Assembly (NCBI GenBank): GCA_947071285.1
Contig: CAMTFK010000040.1
Coordinates: 1-27,726 of the forward strand
DNA from: an uncultured Bacteroides sp.
GTDB lineage: Bacteria; Bacteroidota; Bacteroidia; Bacteroidales; Bacteroidaceae
Length of the DNA stretch: 27,726 nucleotides
Direction: 5' to 3'
Shown here piece by piece: positions 15,142 to 23,671 of this stretch; within the stretch, counting starts at the first letter, position 1; each line of letters begins with the position of its first letter. The notes beneath the pieces were generated by a model. That model did not search any database and had not been told where the DNA came from. It saw only the letters and a list, made by a program, of their open reading frames with translations. The position numbers and the translations under genes are program-made.

Positions 15142-16836
15142 TTATTTGCCATATAAAGTATTCCGGATAACTTCTTTCACATCTTCCACCACTCCCATAG
15201 CGACACCCTTGTCCAGCTTAAGACTTATCGCTAAATGATCAGCGCCTGTAGTAGCTTTATATTCTTTAAGACTCTGCTCCACTTCCCGAAGAGAAGGATT
15301 CTTCAGAACCGGACCAGCACTTCCGCCGGAGAACAAAGATATCTGAATTGGCAAGGAAATATCCGTAGCCGTCTTATATTTGGAACTATAAACTTTAGAT
15401 TCTCCAAAATGAACTAATATAGGAAATACACTATCCAAACGGGCTTCCGAAACTCCACCCAACTGCCCGGATATTTCACCACGTACTTGCAGATAAGAGT
15501 CTTTTATGGTCCGAAGATACGAAGTAATGGCATCTGATGATGAACCACGATCATACCTGACAAGCAAATACGTTGAGTAATTCGGATCTCCCTTCGCATA
15601 TTTCTGATATTCCGCTCTCAACAAGTCGGTAAGCTGGGTCGATAAGGTTGCCACATCATATTCTTTTATCAATTTCTGATTCAACATCATCTTATTGTTC
15701 ATATTTACAAAAAAAGAATGAATGGTTCCCGACTTTTTATCAGTTTGGTATACCTTCTTTTCGCCAGCCGCATCTTCAGCTTTCCGCTTGAAAAAGGCTT
15801 CTAATTGTACCAGTTCACTTTGGGGAATCGGATCTTGTTTCACCTCCACAGGAGTCATCACCTGTTCCACTGTTTTCTTTACTTCGGGGCGTGCAAACGC
15901 ATAGAGCGTTCCGACAGCCGCCGGCACGAAGAGCAATAGCTTCAAACGTGCCCAATTGTTCGTTCTTCTTTTTAACATCATTGTGATACGGTTTTTAAGT
16001 TTACTGTGGTTGAAACCGCAAGCCATAGAGTAGAGCCTTGTACCTACGGATTTCTTCACCAGCAAAAGTTGATATTGAGTTGCATCGATGCCATGATTGA
16101 TGACGCTGTTATCTGCCTCATATTCGTGCACTTCCCGGAGTTCACGCATCAGCAGCCATGCAGCAGGATTGAACCAATGGAGTATGACGAGGCATTCCAT
16201 CCAAAGCAAATCCAATGTATGCCGATGTTGCAAATGCATCTGTTCGTGCAATAGTATTTCTCCGGGATTCCTTTCATAATCTTCCAGTGAAAGGACAATC
16301 GTCTTTCCCCAACTGAAAGAGACTATCTTTTCCGGACAAATGACCAATCTGTACTCCCCATATTCGTGAGCAGGAAAACGGTGTATGAGCCGATACATAC
16401 GGATAGTGGAAAGCAAAAGGAAACTAAATACAACGAATACCCCCAAAAGATAGCAGCCCCCCAGGAGCAAAGTTACGGAAATGGCGGACATTACACTGCC
16501 ACGAGATTCTTTTATGGAATTTCCCTCCTCGTCTACAAAGAAAGCACCTGTTCCTTCAAAAGGATATTCCTTACTGACCTCCTCTCCTTTATCAACAATA
16601 CCAGTTTCTTTCTCTGTCAGCAGATTCCTGACAGCAGTCACAGGCAACTGTAAAGGAGTATATTGAGAAACATCTATCTGCATCAACGGCAACAAGGTGC
16701 AAGCCACTGTTCCTATTAGCAGCAACAGCCGATTCGTATGGAAGAGCGTGTCTTTCCTGAAGAACAGCCTGAACAGAAAATACAGGATGGTCAGGCACAA
16801 AGTCGACTCAAATATATGGAATAATATAGTTCCCAT
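15142..16836 (-). CDS. BlaR1/MecR1-type M56 metalloprotease with ExbD-like periplasmic tail
   Basis: 564 residues. Membrane helices lie at about 7-26, 36-51, 115-143 and 298-314. The zinc protease site H197-E-Q-M-H201 with downstream E240 (HEYEAD) lies in the cytoplasmic loop, as in BlaR1/MecR1. The usual penicillin-binding sensor domain is absent. The last 250 residues instead look like two ExbD/TolR periplasmic modules: one with LVRYDRGSSSDAITSYLRTI (about 430-450) and one ending ISLKLDKGVAMGVVEDVKEV (about 535-555). Family knowledge predicts that a periplasmic signal activates the protease, which ends repression by the partner BlaI. blaI is 28 bp upstream on the same strand, so they form an operon. 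The ligand is unknown. Confidence 0.88.
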   Translation of the reverse strand: MGTILFHIFESTLCLTILYFLFRLFFRKDTLFHTNRLLLLIGTVACTLLPLMQIDVSQYTPLQLPVTAVRNLLTEKETGIVDKGEEVSKEYPFEGTGAFFVDEEGNSIKESRGSVMSAISVTLLLGGCYLLGVFVVFSFLLLSTIRMYRLIHRFPAHEYGEYRLVICPEKIVSFSWGKTIVLSLEDYERNPGEILLHEQMHLQHRHTLDLLWMECLVILHWFNPAAWLLMRELREVHEYEADNSVINHGIDATQYQLLLVKKSVGTRLYSMACGFNHSKLKNRITMMLKRRTNNWARLKLLLFVPAAVGTLYAFARPEVKKTVEQVMTPVEVKQDPIPQSELVQLEAFFKRKAEDAAGEKKVYQTDKKSGTIHSFFVNMNNKMMLNQKLIKEYDVATLSTQLTDLLRAEYQKYAKGDPNYSTYLLVRYDRGSSSDAITSYLRTIKDSYLQVRGEISGQLGGVSEARLDSVFPILVHFGESKVYSSKYKTATDISLPIQISLFSGGSAGPVLKNPSLREVEQSLKEYKATTGADHLAISLKLDKGVAMGVVEDVKEVIRNTLYGK

Positions 16837-16864
16837 GATACATTTGTTTATCAGGTGGGTATCT

Positions 16865-17233
16865 TTATCCGTTTGCTTTCTTACCCTCGATACGAGCTAT
16901 CAGGGCTTTAAGCTCATCTACCGACATGCCTTCTTCTTCAATAAATGTAGACACAACATTGGTATAGGAGTTATTATAGTATTGGGCTACCACATCATTT
17001 AGCGCCGAGCGCTTATAGTCTTTATCAGATATGGCTGCGTAATATTGATAGGTATTACCATAGGGTCTGTACTTTATAAATCCTTTTTCCTCTAATCCAC
17101 GCACCAAGGTGGATACTGTGTTATAATGCGGTTTCGGCTCTTCATAAAAAGCCAGTAACTCACGGACAAACATCGGCCCGTGTTCCCAAAAGATTCGCAT
17201 GATTTCTTCTTCCTTTGCAGTCAATCGTTTCAT
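16865..17233 (-). CDS. BlaI/MecI/CopY-family transcriptional repressor
   Basis: 122 residues. A winged-helix DNA-binding domain spans about 1-75 (LTAKEEEIMRIFWEHGP, then the recognition helix PHYNTVSTLVRGLEEKGFI and a wing with tyrosine-rich YRPYGNTYQYYAAI). The C-terminal helices (78-118) serve for dimerisation, and the scissile region falls in the family-typical place. It is expected to repress its own operon and possibly others, and to be inactivated by the M56 protease encoded next. Three phased AACTA-N7-YAGTW dyads (17293-17351) lie upstream of its promoter and fit as operators. No beta-lactamase gene is in the window. Confidence 0.93.
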   Translation of the reverse strand: MKRLTAKEEEIMRIFWEHGPMFVRELLAFYEEPKPHYNTVSTLVRGLEEKGFIKYRPYGNTYQYYAAISDKDYKRSALNDVVAQYYNNSYTNVVSTFIEEEGMSVDELKALIARIEGKKANG

Positions 17234-17263
17234 AGTCTTTTTCTATTTATCGGGGTGAACAAT

Positions 17264-17272
17264 GCAAAGATA
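17264..17272 (-). promoter_or_regulatory. -7 element of blaI-blaR1
   Basis: The minus strand reads TATCTTTGC, an exact TAnnTTTGY. It would give a leader of about 25 nt before the blaI ATG at 17233. The expected -33 position (about 17292-17295) coincides with the first operator-like dyad. Confidence 0.7.
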
Positions 17273-17292
17273 GAAATAAGTTTCAAACAAAC

Positions 17293-17351
17293 AACTACCA
17301 ATATTAGTTATTCAACTAAAACAAACAGTAGTTTAACTAATATTACCAGTA
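17293..17351. promoter_or_regulatory. Three 21-bp-phased operator-like dyads upstream of blaI
   Basis: AACTA-N7-TAGTT (17293-17309), AACTA-N7-CAGTA (17314-17330) and AACTA-N7-CAGTA (17335-17351) begin exactly 21 bp apart, two helical turns. Units 1 and 3 also form an 11-bp inverted repeat (17300-17310 with 17334-17344). ACTA...TAGT symmetry resembles BlaI/MecI operators (ACTAC...GTAGT). The first dyad overlaps the promoter. Confidence 0.7.
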
Positions 17352-17374
17352 GATAATCAATATACCTTATTATA

Positions 17375-18694
17375 TTATGCTTTCTTTTTCTTTGGAAGCA
17401 CCTGATTCAGCACGATATACCCCAATATTCCGGCAATAGCCGTGCCGCACAACACCCCGAATTTAGCCTGATTCAGCAATTCAGGATAGTCACCGGAGAA
17501 AGAAAGATTGGCAATGAACAAAGATACGGTAAAACCAATGCCACCCAGCAACGACACACCGGCAATATTCTTCCAATTCATGCCTTCGGGCATACGGGCA
17601 AGTCCGCTTTTAATAGTCAACCAGGTAAACAGATAAATGCCCAGGAACTTACCCAAGAGCAATCCCAGCCCGACGGCGAGTCCTACATTTCCTATAACAT
17701 CCCCACTGCCACTAAGCACTACCCCTGCATTGGCAAAAGCAAACAGGGGAAGAATGACAAAGTTCACCGTTCCATGCAAGTTATCTTCCAAAGATTGCAA
17801 AGGGCTGATTACACGGTCTGAAGCCCTCTCCACCTGTTTCAACGTAGCAATCTGTTCATTAGTCAGCACGATAGTATCGGACTGTACCACAGGAAAGGAA
17901 CTGACAATGGCACGAATACGCCTTATGTATTTACCCGCATCCAGTCGCGGGCGGGCAGGTATGACGAATGCCAGTATCACACCGGAGATAGTGCTATGAA
18001 TGCCGGATTGCAAGAACAGATACCAAATGATTGCACCAAAAACAAGGAAGAAAATCTTTTGTGTCATGCCGAATTTGCCCATATAATACAGGAATATATA
18101 AAGTATAGCTGCCACAATCAAGTAACCGTAAGCGACCTCATTACTATAGAAAATAGCAATCACCAGAATACCGCCAATATCATCCACTACCGCAAAAGCT
18201 GTCAGAAATATTTTCAAGCTCAGTGGTACCCGTTTACCCAACAGGCTGAGTACTCCCAGAGAAAAAGCGATATCTGTAGCCATAGGGATAGCCATACCTC
18301 GCGTTTCGGGAGTACCGGAAGTAACCAGCAATGAATAAATGATAACCGGAAATATCATGCCTCCGCACGCCGCAATAAATGGCAGAATCGCCTTCCGGAA
18401 AGAAGACAACTCTCCCACTAATAGTTCACGCTTAATCTCCAATCCTACAGCCAGAAAGAAAATCGTCATCAAACAGTCGTTGATAAACTCAATCATCGTC
18501 AGATTATGACCACCATGCGAAAGCAGGTTAAAATCACCGATACGCAAATGCAGCTCCTGCGACAGGAAACTCTGATATACCGGAGCTAACGAGGAATTGG
18601 CCACAACAGCAGCCAGAATAGCCGTCAGGAACAGTAGAACGCTCGCCACCACATTCAGTGATGAGATGTTTTTCACAGTACGTAGAATAATCAT
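17375..18694 (-). CDS. nhaA: NhaA-family Na+/H+ antiporter
   Basis: 439 residues, about a dozen membrane helices, inner membrane. The ion-binding aspartates are conserved: D141 in MATDIAFSLG (E. coli D133) and D171-D172 in AVVDDIGGI (D163-D164). GLEIKRE (84-90) and FANAGV also match the family. A cytoplasmic insertion (about 260-300, DAGKYIRRIRAIVSSF...) is longer than in E. coli, as in many Bacteroidota proteins. It exports Na+ in exchange for protons and so controls pH and sodium. It lies 56 bp after a second antiporter gene on the same strand; a hairpin overlapping that gene's stop codon may modulate read-through. Confidence 0.94.
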   Translation of the reverse strand: MIILRTVKNISSLNVVASVLLFLTAILAAVVANSSLAPVYQSFLSQELHLRIGDFNLLSHGGHNLTMIEFINDCLMTIFFLAVGLEIKRELLVGELSSFRKAILPFIAACGGMIFPVIIYSLLVTSGTPETRGMAIPMATDIAFSLGVLSLLGKRVPLSLKIFLTAFAVVDDIGGILVIAIFYSNEVAYGYLIVAAILYIFLYYMGKFGMTQKIFFLVFGAIIWYLFLQSGIHSTISGVILAFVIPARPRLDAGKYIRRIRAIVSSFPVVQSDTIVLTNEQIATLKQVERASDRVISPLQSLEDNLHGTVNFVILPLFAFANAGVVLSGSGDVIGNVGLAVGLGLLLGKFLGIYLFTWLTIKSGLARMPEGMNWKNIAGVSLLGGIGFTVSLFIANLSFSGDYPELLNQAKFGVLCGTAIAGILGYIVLNQVLPKKKKA

Positions 18695-18743
18695 TATATG
18701 TTTGATTTAAGTATTAGCTTCCCAAAAGTGATTCCGGCTTTGT

Positions 18744-18770
18744 TAATGAGCTATTCCTTATAGCTCATTA
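18744..18770. terminator. 10-bp hairpin overlapping the stop codon of the upstream antiporter gene
   Basis: TAATGAGCTA (18744-18753) pairs with TAGCTCATTA (18761-18770) around a 7-nt loop. On the minus strand it includes the last four sense codons and the TAG stop. No T-run follows, so it could be a weak terminator, an mRNA-stability element or an attenuator before nhaA. Confidence 0.45.
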
Positions 18771-19929
18771 ACGCCAGTTTTTTAACCCAGAGTACAAATA
18801 TACCTGTTAATAATAAATTAAGCACAATAGTAAGTACAGAAATTACTAATGCCGGGCCACCTAAATTGTATCCCAATGCAATAAAGATAACTCCCGCTCC
18901 TACTTCACCACGGGTAAACATACCGATGGAAAGTGCCAGACGTTCGCTCAATTTACGGTCGCGATAGAAGAATACCGGAAATAACTTACCCACATTGGAA
19001 AGCAACGATACCATAATTACGTGTATGATAATCAGAACCCAAGGCATCATTTCCTGAGAACCGGTGACGGAAACAACCCCTGCCGCATCTCCTGAAAGAC
19101 TGATTCCCTGAAGTGGGGGCATGCTCATACCTACCAGAAACATGAAGATAAATGAAATTCCCGTTGAAGCTTTCCGTTCCCAGGCGGTATCGATCTCTTT
19201 ATGCTTCATGACCATACCCAGAACAAATGCCGGAAGCAGCACTTCAATATGAATACTGGCTTCTTCGCCATATAAATTCTTTGTAATAAGATATAGGGAT
19301 TGAGTGGCGGCAAACACCAGAACGGAATAAAAAAGAATCGCTTTCCAATCCTGCCTCATATTGTATTTACTCAGCTTCTTCCAGCCAAAAGATAGCAGCA
19401 AAAAGACAATAAAGATAATCACCAGCAACTGCCAGCGTGGTCCGATCATCATAATTTGAAGAGGAATCATCAGCAGAATGGTGTCCAGGTCGTCAAAGAT
19501 GGCCAATACCTGAATCTTCTTATAAATCCAACTGGATTTCAGTCCGATAGCGGCCAGCATAGTGAACAATATACCTGCGGAAGTGGGAGCAGCAAAACGG
19601 CTCAACAACAGATTTTCTTTCCATGCTTCCCAACTATTCCAATATTCGGGAGGAAGCAAAATAAAGATATAGTAAATAGCAATAAAAAACCAGGGCATAG
19701 CTGCCGTAGCCATTGCCACAAAATAATCTTTCGCATAAGTTTGCCAACGGGATTTATCCACCTCAAACTCACGCCCCACATTAATCATAATGAATCCCAG
19801 GCAGATATACAACAGCACATTAGACACTGTTTTCACCGTACCATAATCACTACCTGACCATGCAGGAAGATATTGAGCCACAAAAAGACCAACCACCAGG
19901 AAGGCCGAAAACGATAGAACTTTTCTCAT
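18751..19929 (-). CDS. Cation/proton antiporter (CPA-type Na+/H+ exchanger family)
   Basis: 392 residues with about 11-12 hydrophobic helices. A charged acidic motif FDDLDT (145-150) sits in a membrane helix after a segment with APTSAGILFTML, the arrangement of the discontinuous ion-binding helices in CPA-family exchangers. Near the C-terminus GMFTRGEVGAGVIFIALG resembles the conserved RGE-type segment of such transporters. The exact subfamily and ion are not determined. It is upstream of nhaA in the same direction, suggesting a shared role in pH or sodium control. It is 106 bp downstream of lepA, with a weak hairpin between them. Confidence 0.85.
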   Translation of the reverse strand: MRKVLSFSAFLVVGLFVAQYLPAWSGSDYGTVKTVSNVLLYICLGFIMINVGREFEVDKSRWQTYAKDYFVAMATAAMPWFFIAIYYIFILLPPEYWNSWEAWKENLLLSRFAAPTSAGILFTMLAAIGLKSSWIYKKIQVLAIFDDLDTILLMIPLQIMMIGPRWQLLVIIFIVFLLLSFGWKKLSKYNMRQDWKAILFYSVLVFAATQSLYLITKNLYGEEASIHIEVLLPAFVLGMVMKHKEIDTAWERKASTGISFIFMFLVGMSMPPLQGISLSGDAAGVVSVTGSQEMMPWVLIIIHVIMVSLLSNVGKLFPVFFYRDRKLSERLALSIGMFTRGEVGAGVIFIALGYNLGGPALVISVLTIVLNLLLTGIFVLWVKKLALMSYKE

Positions 19930-19959
19930 TTATTATCAGTTAGAATTTGTCAACATAAA

Positions 19960-20000
19960 GGGGATTGTCAAGACAGTCCTATAGAAAGAGAACAATCCCC
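19960..20000. terminator. Possible terminator between lepA and the antiporter gene
   Basis: GGGGATTGT (19960-19968) pairs with ACAATCCCC (19992-20000), a 9-bp stem with a 23-nt loop. No strong U-tract follows on the minus strand, so termination may be partial. Confidence 0.4.
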
Positions 20001-20035
20001 CGGCTAATATGAATCAGCTTTTAGGCTTTTTTATA

Positions 20036-21817
20036 TTAATCTAATTTCAACACCGCAAGGAACGCTTTCTGCGGCACTTCAACATTACCAATTTGTTTCA
20101 TACGTTTCTTTCCTTTCTTCTGCTTCTCCAGCAATTTACGCTTACGGCTAACGTCACCACCGTAACACTTCGCCGTTACATCTTTACGCACCGCCTTGAT
20201 GGTTTCGCGAGAGATGATTTTAGCTCCGATGGCAGCCTGAATAGCAATATCAAACTGCTGTCTCGGAATCAAGTCTTTCAGCTTCTCGCACATGCGGTGT
20301 CCCAAGTCGTAAGCATTGTCGAAATGTGTCAGTGTAGAAAGCGCATCCACCGGTTCGCCGTTCAGCAAGATATCCAGTTTTATCAACTTGGACGGACGGA
20401 AACCGCTAGCATGGTAATCAAAAGAGGCGTATCCTTTCGAGATACTTTTCAGTTTGTCGTAAAAGTCGATAACGATTTCTCCCAAAGGCATATCATAGTA
20501 AATCTCCACACGATTGCCCGAAATGTATTCTTGCTTCACCAGTTCGCCGCGTTTGCCCAGACACAAGGTCATAATGGGACCTATATAATCGGTGGTTGTG
20601 ATAACAGAAGCACGAATATAAGGCTCCTCAATGCGATCTATCATTGTAGGATCGGGCATGCTTCCGGGGTTATGCACCTCCATCATATGTCCTTGTTTGT
20701 CGTAGATATTATAAGAAACGTTCGGTACGGTAGTGATCACGTTCATATCGAATTCACGGTCAAGGCGTTCCTGCACAATCTCCATGTGCAGCAATCCAAG
20801 GAATCCGCAACGGAAACCAAAGCCGAGTGCCAACGAGGATTCCGGTTGGAAAGTCAGCGAGGCATCGTTCAATTGCAGTTTTTCCAAAGAAGAGCGCAAG
20901 TCTTCAAAATCTTCCGCCTCAATGGGATATACACCGGCAAAGACCATCGGCTTCACTTCCTCGAAACCGGCAATAGCTTCTTTGCACGGACGGGCAATGT
21001 GGGTAATGGTATCTCCCACTTTTACTTCTTTAGAGGTTTTAATACCGGAAATAATATACCCCACGTCTCCTGTACGTAGTTCCTGGCGTTGCACCATTTC
21101 CATCTTGAGCACCCCGACTTCATCGGCATCATACTCTTTACCGGTATTGAAAAACTTCACTTTATCTCCTTTACGAATCACACCATTCACAATCTTGAAG
21201 TAAGCGATGATGCCACGGAAAGAGTTGAATACAGAGTCAAAAATCAAAGCCTGCAACGGAGCTTCCTCGTCACCTTCGGGATGGGGAATACGCTCGACAA
21301 CTGCTGCCAGAATTTCTTCCACACCCATACCCGTCTTGCCGGATGCACGAATAATCTCGCTCCGTTTACAGCCAAGCAATTCTACGATTTCATCCTCCAC
21401 TTCATCGGGATTGGCACTCGCCATATCACATTTGTTGATAATTGGAATGATTTCCAAGTCATGCTCAATCGCCATGTAAAGGTTGGAGATGGTTTGTGCC
21501 TGCACACCTTGCGAAGCATCTACAATCAGCAACGCACCCTCACAAGCAGCAATGGAACGGGATACTTCATAAGAGAAGTCCACGTGTCCCGGAGTATCAA
21601 TCAGATTCAGAACATATTTTTCACCATTGTATACGTATTCCATCTGGATGGCATGGCTCTTAATGGTGATACCTCTCTCCTTTTCCAGATCCATATCATC
21701 AAGCATTTGTCCTCCGGTCACTTGTATAGTATTGGTAAATTCAAGCAAACGGTCGGCTAAAGTAGACTTACCATGGTCAATGTGGGCGATAATGCAAAAG
21801 TTTCTTATATTCTTCAT
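20036..21817 (-). CDS. lepA: Elongation factor 4 (LepA)
   Basis: 593 residues, the normal length. GTPase motifs: AHIDHGKS (11-18), switch II DTPGHVDF (74-81) and NKCD (128-131). EF-G-like domains II, III and V follow, then the LepA-specific C-terminal domain (from about 485) that ends in a basic helix (RKRKLLEKQKKGKKRMKQIG). EF4 is a ribosome-binding GTPase that aids translation under ionic or other stress. A TATCTTTGC promoter element lies 54 nt upstream of the ATG. Two large antisense ORFs inside it are shadows of this conserved frame. Antiporter genes lie downstream on the same strand. Confidence 0.97.
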   Translation of the reverse strand: MKNIRNFCIIAHIDHGKSTLADRLLEFTNTIQVTGGQMLDDMDLEKERGITIKSHAIQMEYVYNGEKYVLNLIDTPGHVDFSYEVSRSIAACEGALLIVDASQGVQAQTISNLYMAIEHDLEIIPIINKCDMASANPDEVEDEIVELLGCKRSEIIRASGKTGMGVEEILAAVVERIPHPEGDEEAPLQALIFDSVFNSFRGIIAYFKIVNGVIRKGDKVKFFNTGKEYDADEVGVLKMEMVQRQELRTGDVGYIISGIKTSKEVKVGDTITHIARPCKEAIAGFEEVKPMVFAGVYPIEAEDFEDLRSSLEKLQLNDASLTFQPESSLALGFGFRCGFLGLLHMEIVQERLDREFDMNVITTVPNVSYNIYDKQGHMMEVHNPGSMPDPTMIDRIEEPYIRASVITTTDYIGPIMTLCLGKRGELVKQEYISGNRVEIYYDMPLGEIVIDFYDKLKSISKGYASFDYHASGFRPSKLIKLDILLNGEPVDALSTLTHFDNAYDLGHRMCEKLKDLIPRQQFDIAIQAAIGAKIISRETIKAVRKDVTAKCYGGDVSRKRKLLEKQKKGKKRMKQIGNVEVPQKAFLAVLKLD

Positions 21818-21870
21818 CTATGTTTATCCTAAATCAATTATCTAATTGTATTCACTCTATTTTTTCGTGC

Positions 21871-21879
21871 GCAAAGATA
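21871..21879 (-). promoter_or_regulatory. -7 element of lepA
   Basis: The minus strand reads TATCTTTGC, matching TAnnTTTGY, with a leader of about 47 nt. The -33 element is not recognisable. Confidence 0.65.
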
Positions 21880-21950
21880 ATGAAAAATATGAAAACTATT
21901 CCATCGTTACGCTGTTATGTATGGACAATAACCTAAACCACTTAACAGAA

Positions 21951-22886
21951 ATGAGAAAGTATATTATGTTTGCATGCACTCTTTTATTGCTTGCCGGATG
22001 CTCTAAAAACGAAATCATTATTTATGGTTCAACTCCTGAAAATGAAGAATCGGGACACGGAGAATCCTCAAATGATTTTGAGGCGCTCATCACATTTTCC
22101 GCTTCACTCGAAAGCCGAAAAGTGACCAGGTCCATGTCGCCCATGCCCAAAGGGTTAGCCAGTCAAGTTTATGCCTTCAAAACAGCAGACAGCAATTTTA
22201 GGGATCCACTTGCCGAAGGTTTGTACACCACTTCTTCCGCAGGCCTGTTGACAGGATTGGATGGATATAAAATGTTCCTTAGCAACGGTACATATAATAT
22301 GTATGCATTCTCCAAGAATTCATCAACTTATCCGCCTACCATTACCAATGGTGTATCTGCTCCTTTAAAGAATGGTGTGGACTATCTGTGGTGGGAAAGC
22401 CTGCAACAGGATGTTATGGCTTCACAAATTCAAATGCCCATTGTATTTCAACATGTGGCTTCGCAGGTAGTCATTGATTTGTCGGCGGGCGAAGGACTGA
22501 AACTCGACAGTCTGGTTTCGGCAACCATTCTTCCACCAACTCCGGGTGCCAGTCTTGACCTGCGTACCGGCATCATCGAAGCCACCACCACCTACGACAC
22601 CACTCCGCTCAACATGGGCAAAAACGGTCTTCTTGCACAAGTCATTGTCCTTCCAACACGCGCAACCAGCCCCATGTCAATGACATTAAAAGTGCTGGCC
22701 GACGGTGAAACCACTCCACGCACCTACACAGCCGACATCCCTATTCCCGGTAAACTGGCAGGTGGATTCTCATACGTTTTCAGTGCCATTATCGACGGAA
22801 ATTCCGTATCATTTCCCAATGTAAGCATCAAGGACTGGACAGAGGTGGATGAATCCGGAAACCCCATTTACCCTATACAAAAATAA
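21951..22886 (+). CDS. Fimbrillin-family (Mfa-like) lipoprotein
   Basis: 311 residues from ATG 21951. That start gives a compact lipoprotein signal MRKYIMFACTLLLLAGC with Cys17 as lipidation site; ATG 21921 would add a hydrophilic extension. After a flexible acidic spacer, ITFSASLESRKVTRS is the strand typical of Bacteroidales fimbrillins just before their arginine cleavage site. The rest is beta-rich (YNMYAFSKNS, TYTADIPIPG, GFSYVFSAII) and ends at SIKDWTEVD, a common close of the Mfa-like fold. The role is probably as a surface-exposed fimbrial subunit or adhesin-like lipoprotein. It stands alone without other fimbrial genes. It diverges from lepA, and pdxH follows after 41 bp on the same strand. 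Confidence 0.85.
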   Translation: MRKYIMFACTLLLLAGCSKNEIIIYGSTPENEESGHGESSNDFEALITFSASLESRKVTRSMSPMPKGLASQVYAFKTADSNFRDPLAEGLYTTSSAGLLTGLDGYKMFLSNGTYNMYAFSKNSSTYPPTITNGVSAPLKNGVDYLWWESLQQDVMASQIQMPIVFQHVASQVVIDLSAGEGLKLDSLVSATILPPTPGASLDLRTGIIEATTTYDTTPLNMGKNGLLAQVIVLPTRATSPMSMTLKVLADGETTPRTYTADIPIPGKLAGGFSYVFSAIIDGNSVSFPNVSIKDWTEVDESGNPIYPIQK

Positions 22887-22927
22887 ATAACTCAATCTAC
22901 ATCACTAAAATACAACAGCAAAGTAAA

Positions 22928-23575
22928 ATGATAGAAGTCAGAATATCCGAAATCAGAAAAGAGTATACGAAAGGCAAGTTGACGCAATGTGTCATCAATG
23001 ACAATCCTTTCAAGCAATTCGAAGAATGGCTCAATGAAGCCATCGACAGTAAAGAAGACGAGCCCACTGCTATGATAGTGGCAACTGTTTCGGCAGAAGG
23101 GCATCCTTCCACACGTACTGTTCTGCTAAAAGGATTAGATAAAGATAAATTCATATTCTTTACGAACTATGAGAGCCGCAAAGGCCGGCAATTGGCAGGA
23201 AATCCATATATCTCCCTCTCTTTTGTGTGGCACAAACTCGAGAGGCAGGTACACATTGAGGGAAAGGCTGAAAAATGCTCCGGCAAGGTATCGGATGCCT
23301 ACTTTGCAAACAGGCCCTATAAGAGTAAGATAGGTGCAAGAATATCTCCGCAAAGCCGGGTGATAAATAGTCGCATGGAAATTATGCGGGCTTTCGTAAA
23401 AGAGGTTTTCAAACTGGCAGGACACGAAATCAAACGTCCTGATAACTGGGGAGGCTTTGCTGTAACCCCTATCCGGTTCGAATTCTGGCAGGGACGGGAA
23501 AATCGTTTGCACGACCGCATCCAATATATCCCTCAGGAAGACGGCAGTTGGAAACAGGAAAGACTGGCTCCCTGA
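22928..23575 (+). CDS. pdxH: Pyridoxamine/pyridoxine 5'-phosphate oxidase
   Basis: 215 residues, the usual length. This FMN enzyme makes pyridoxal 5'-phosphate from PNP or PMP, as the last step of vitamin B6 synthesis and salvage in the cytoplasm. FMN-binding segments STRTVLLKG (61-69) and NYESRKGRQL (80-89), the block QSRVI (about 142-146), and the C-terminal signature RLHDRIQY...WKQERLAP are all in place. The N-terminal MIEVRISEIRKEYTKGKLTQ is the substrate-covering helix. It follows the fimbrillin gene by 41 bp and ends at a strong terminator. Confidence 0.96.
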   Translation: MIEVRISEIRKEYTKGKLTQCVINDNPFKQFEEWLNEAIDSKEDEPTAMIVATVSAEGHPSTRTVLLKGLDKDKFIFFTNYESRKGRQLAGNPYISLSFVWHKLERQVHIEGKAEKCSGKVSDAYFANRPYKSKIGARISPQSRVINSRMEIMRAFVKEVFKLAGHEIKRPDNWGGFAVTPIRFEFWQGRENRLHDRIQYIPQEDGSWKQERLAP

Positions 23576-23602
23576 GTGTCCCCTGAGTATGGAACAGTAT
23601 AC

Positions 23603-23647
23603 AAAAAGAAGCGTTGATAACATCTGCATGTATCAACGCTTCTTTTT
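23603..23647. terminator. Intrinsic terminator after pdxH, bidirectional
   Basis: A perfect 17-bp stem (23603-23619 with 23631-23647, core GAAGCGTTGATA) around an 11-nt loop, with A5 and T5 ends, provides a U-tract on both strands. It serves pdxH and, from the other side, the convergent winged-helix gene. Confidence 0.92.
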
Positions 23648-23671
23648 ATAAGATAAATGTCAATCTCTCTC

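Noticed and set aside
20093..21760. Long plus-strand ORFs (328 and 223 codons) opposite lepA
   Set aside because: They lie wholly within the highly conserved lepA frame on the other strand and show composition of a reverse-complement shadow, with no family resemblance.
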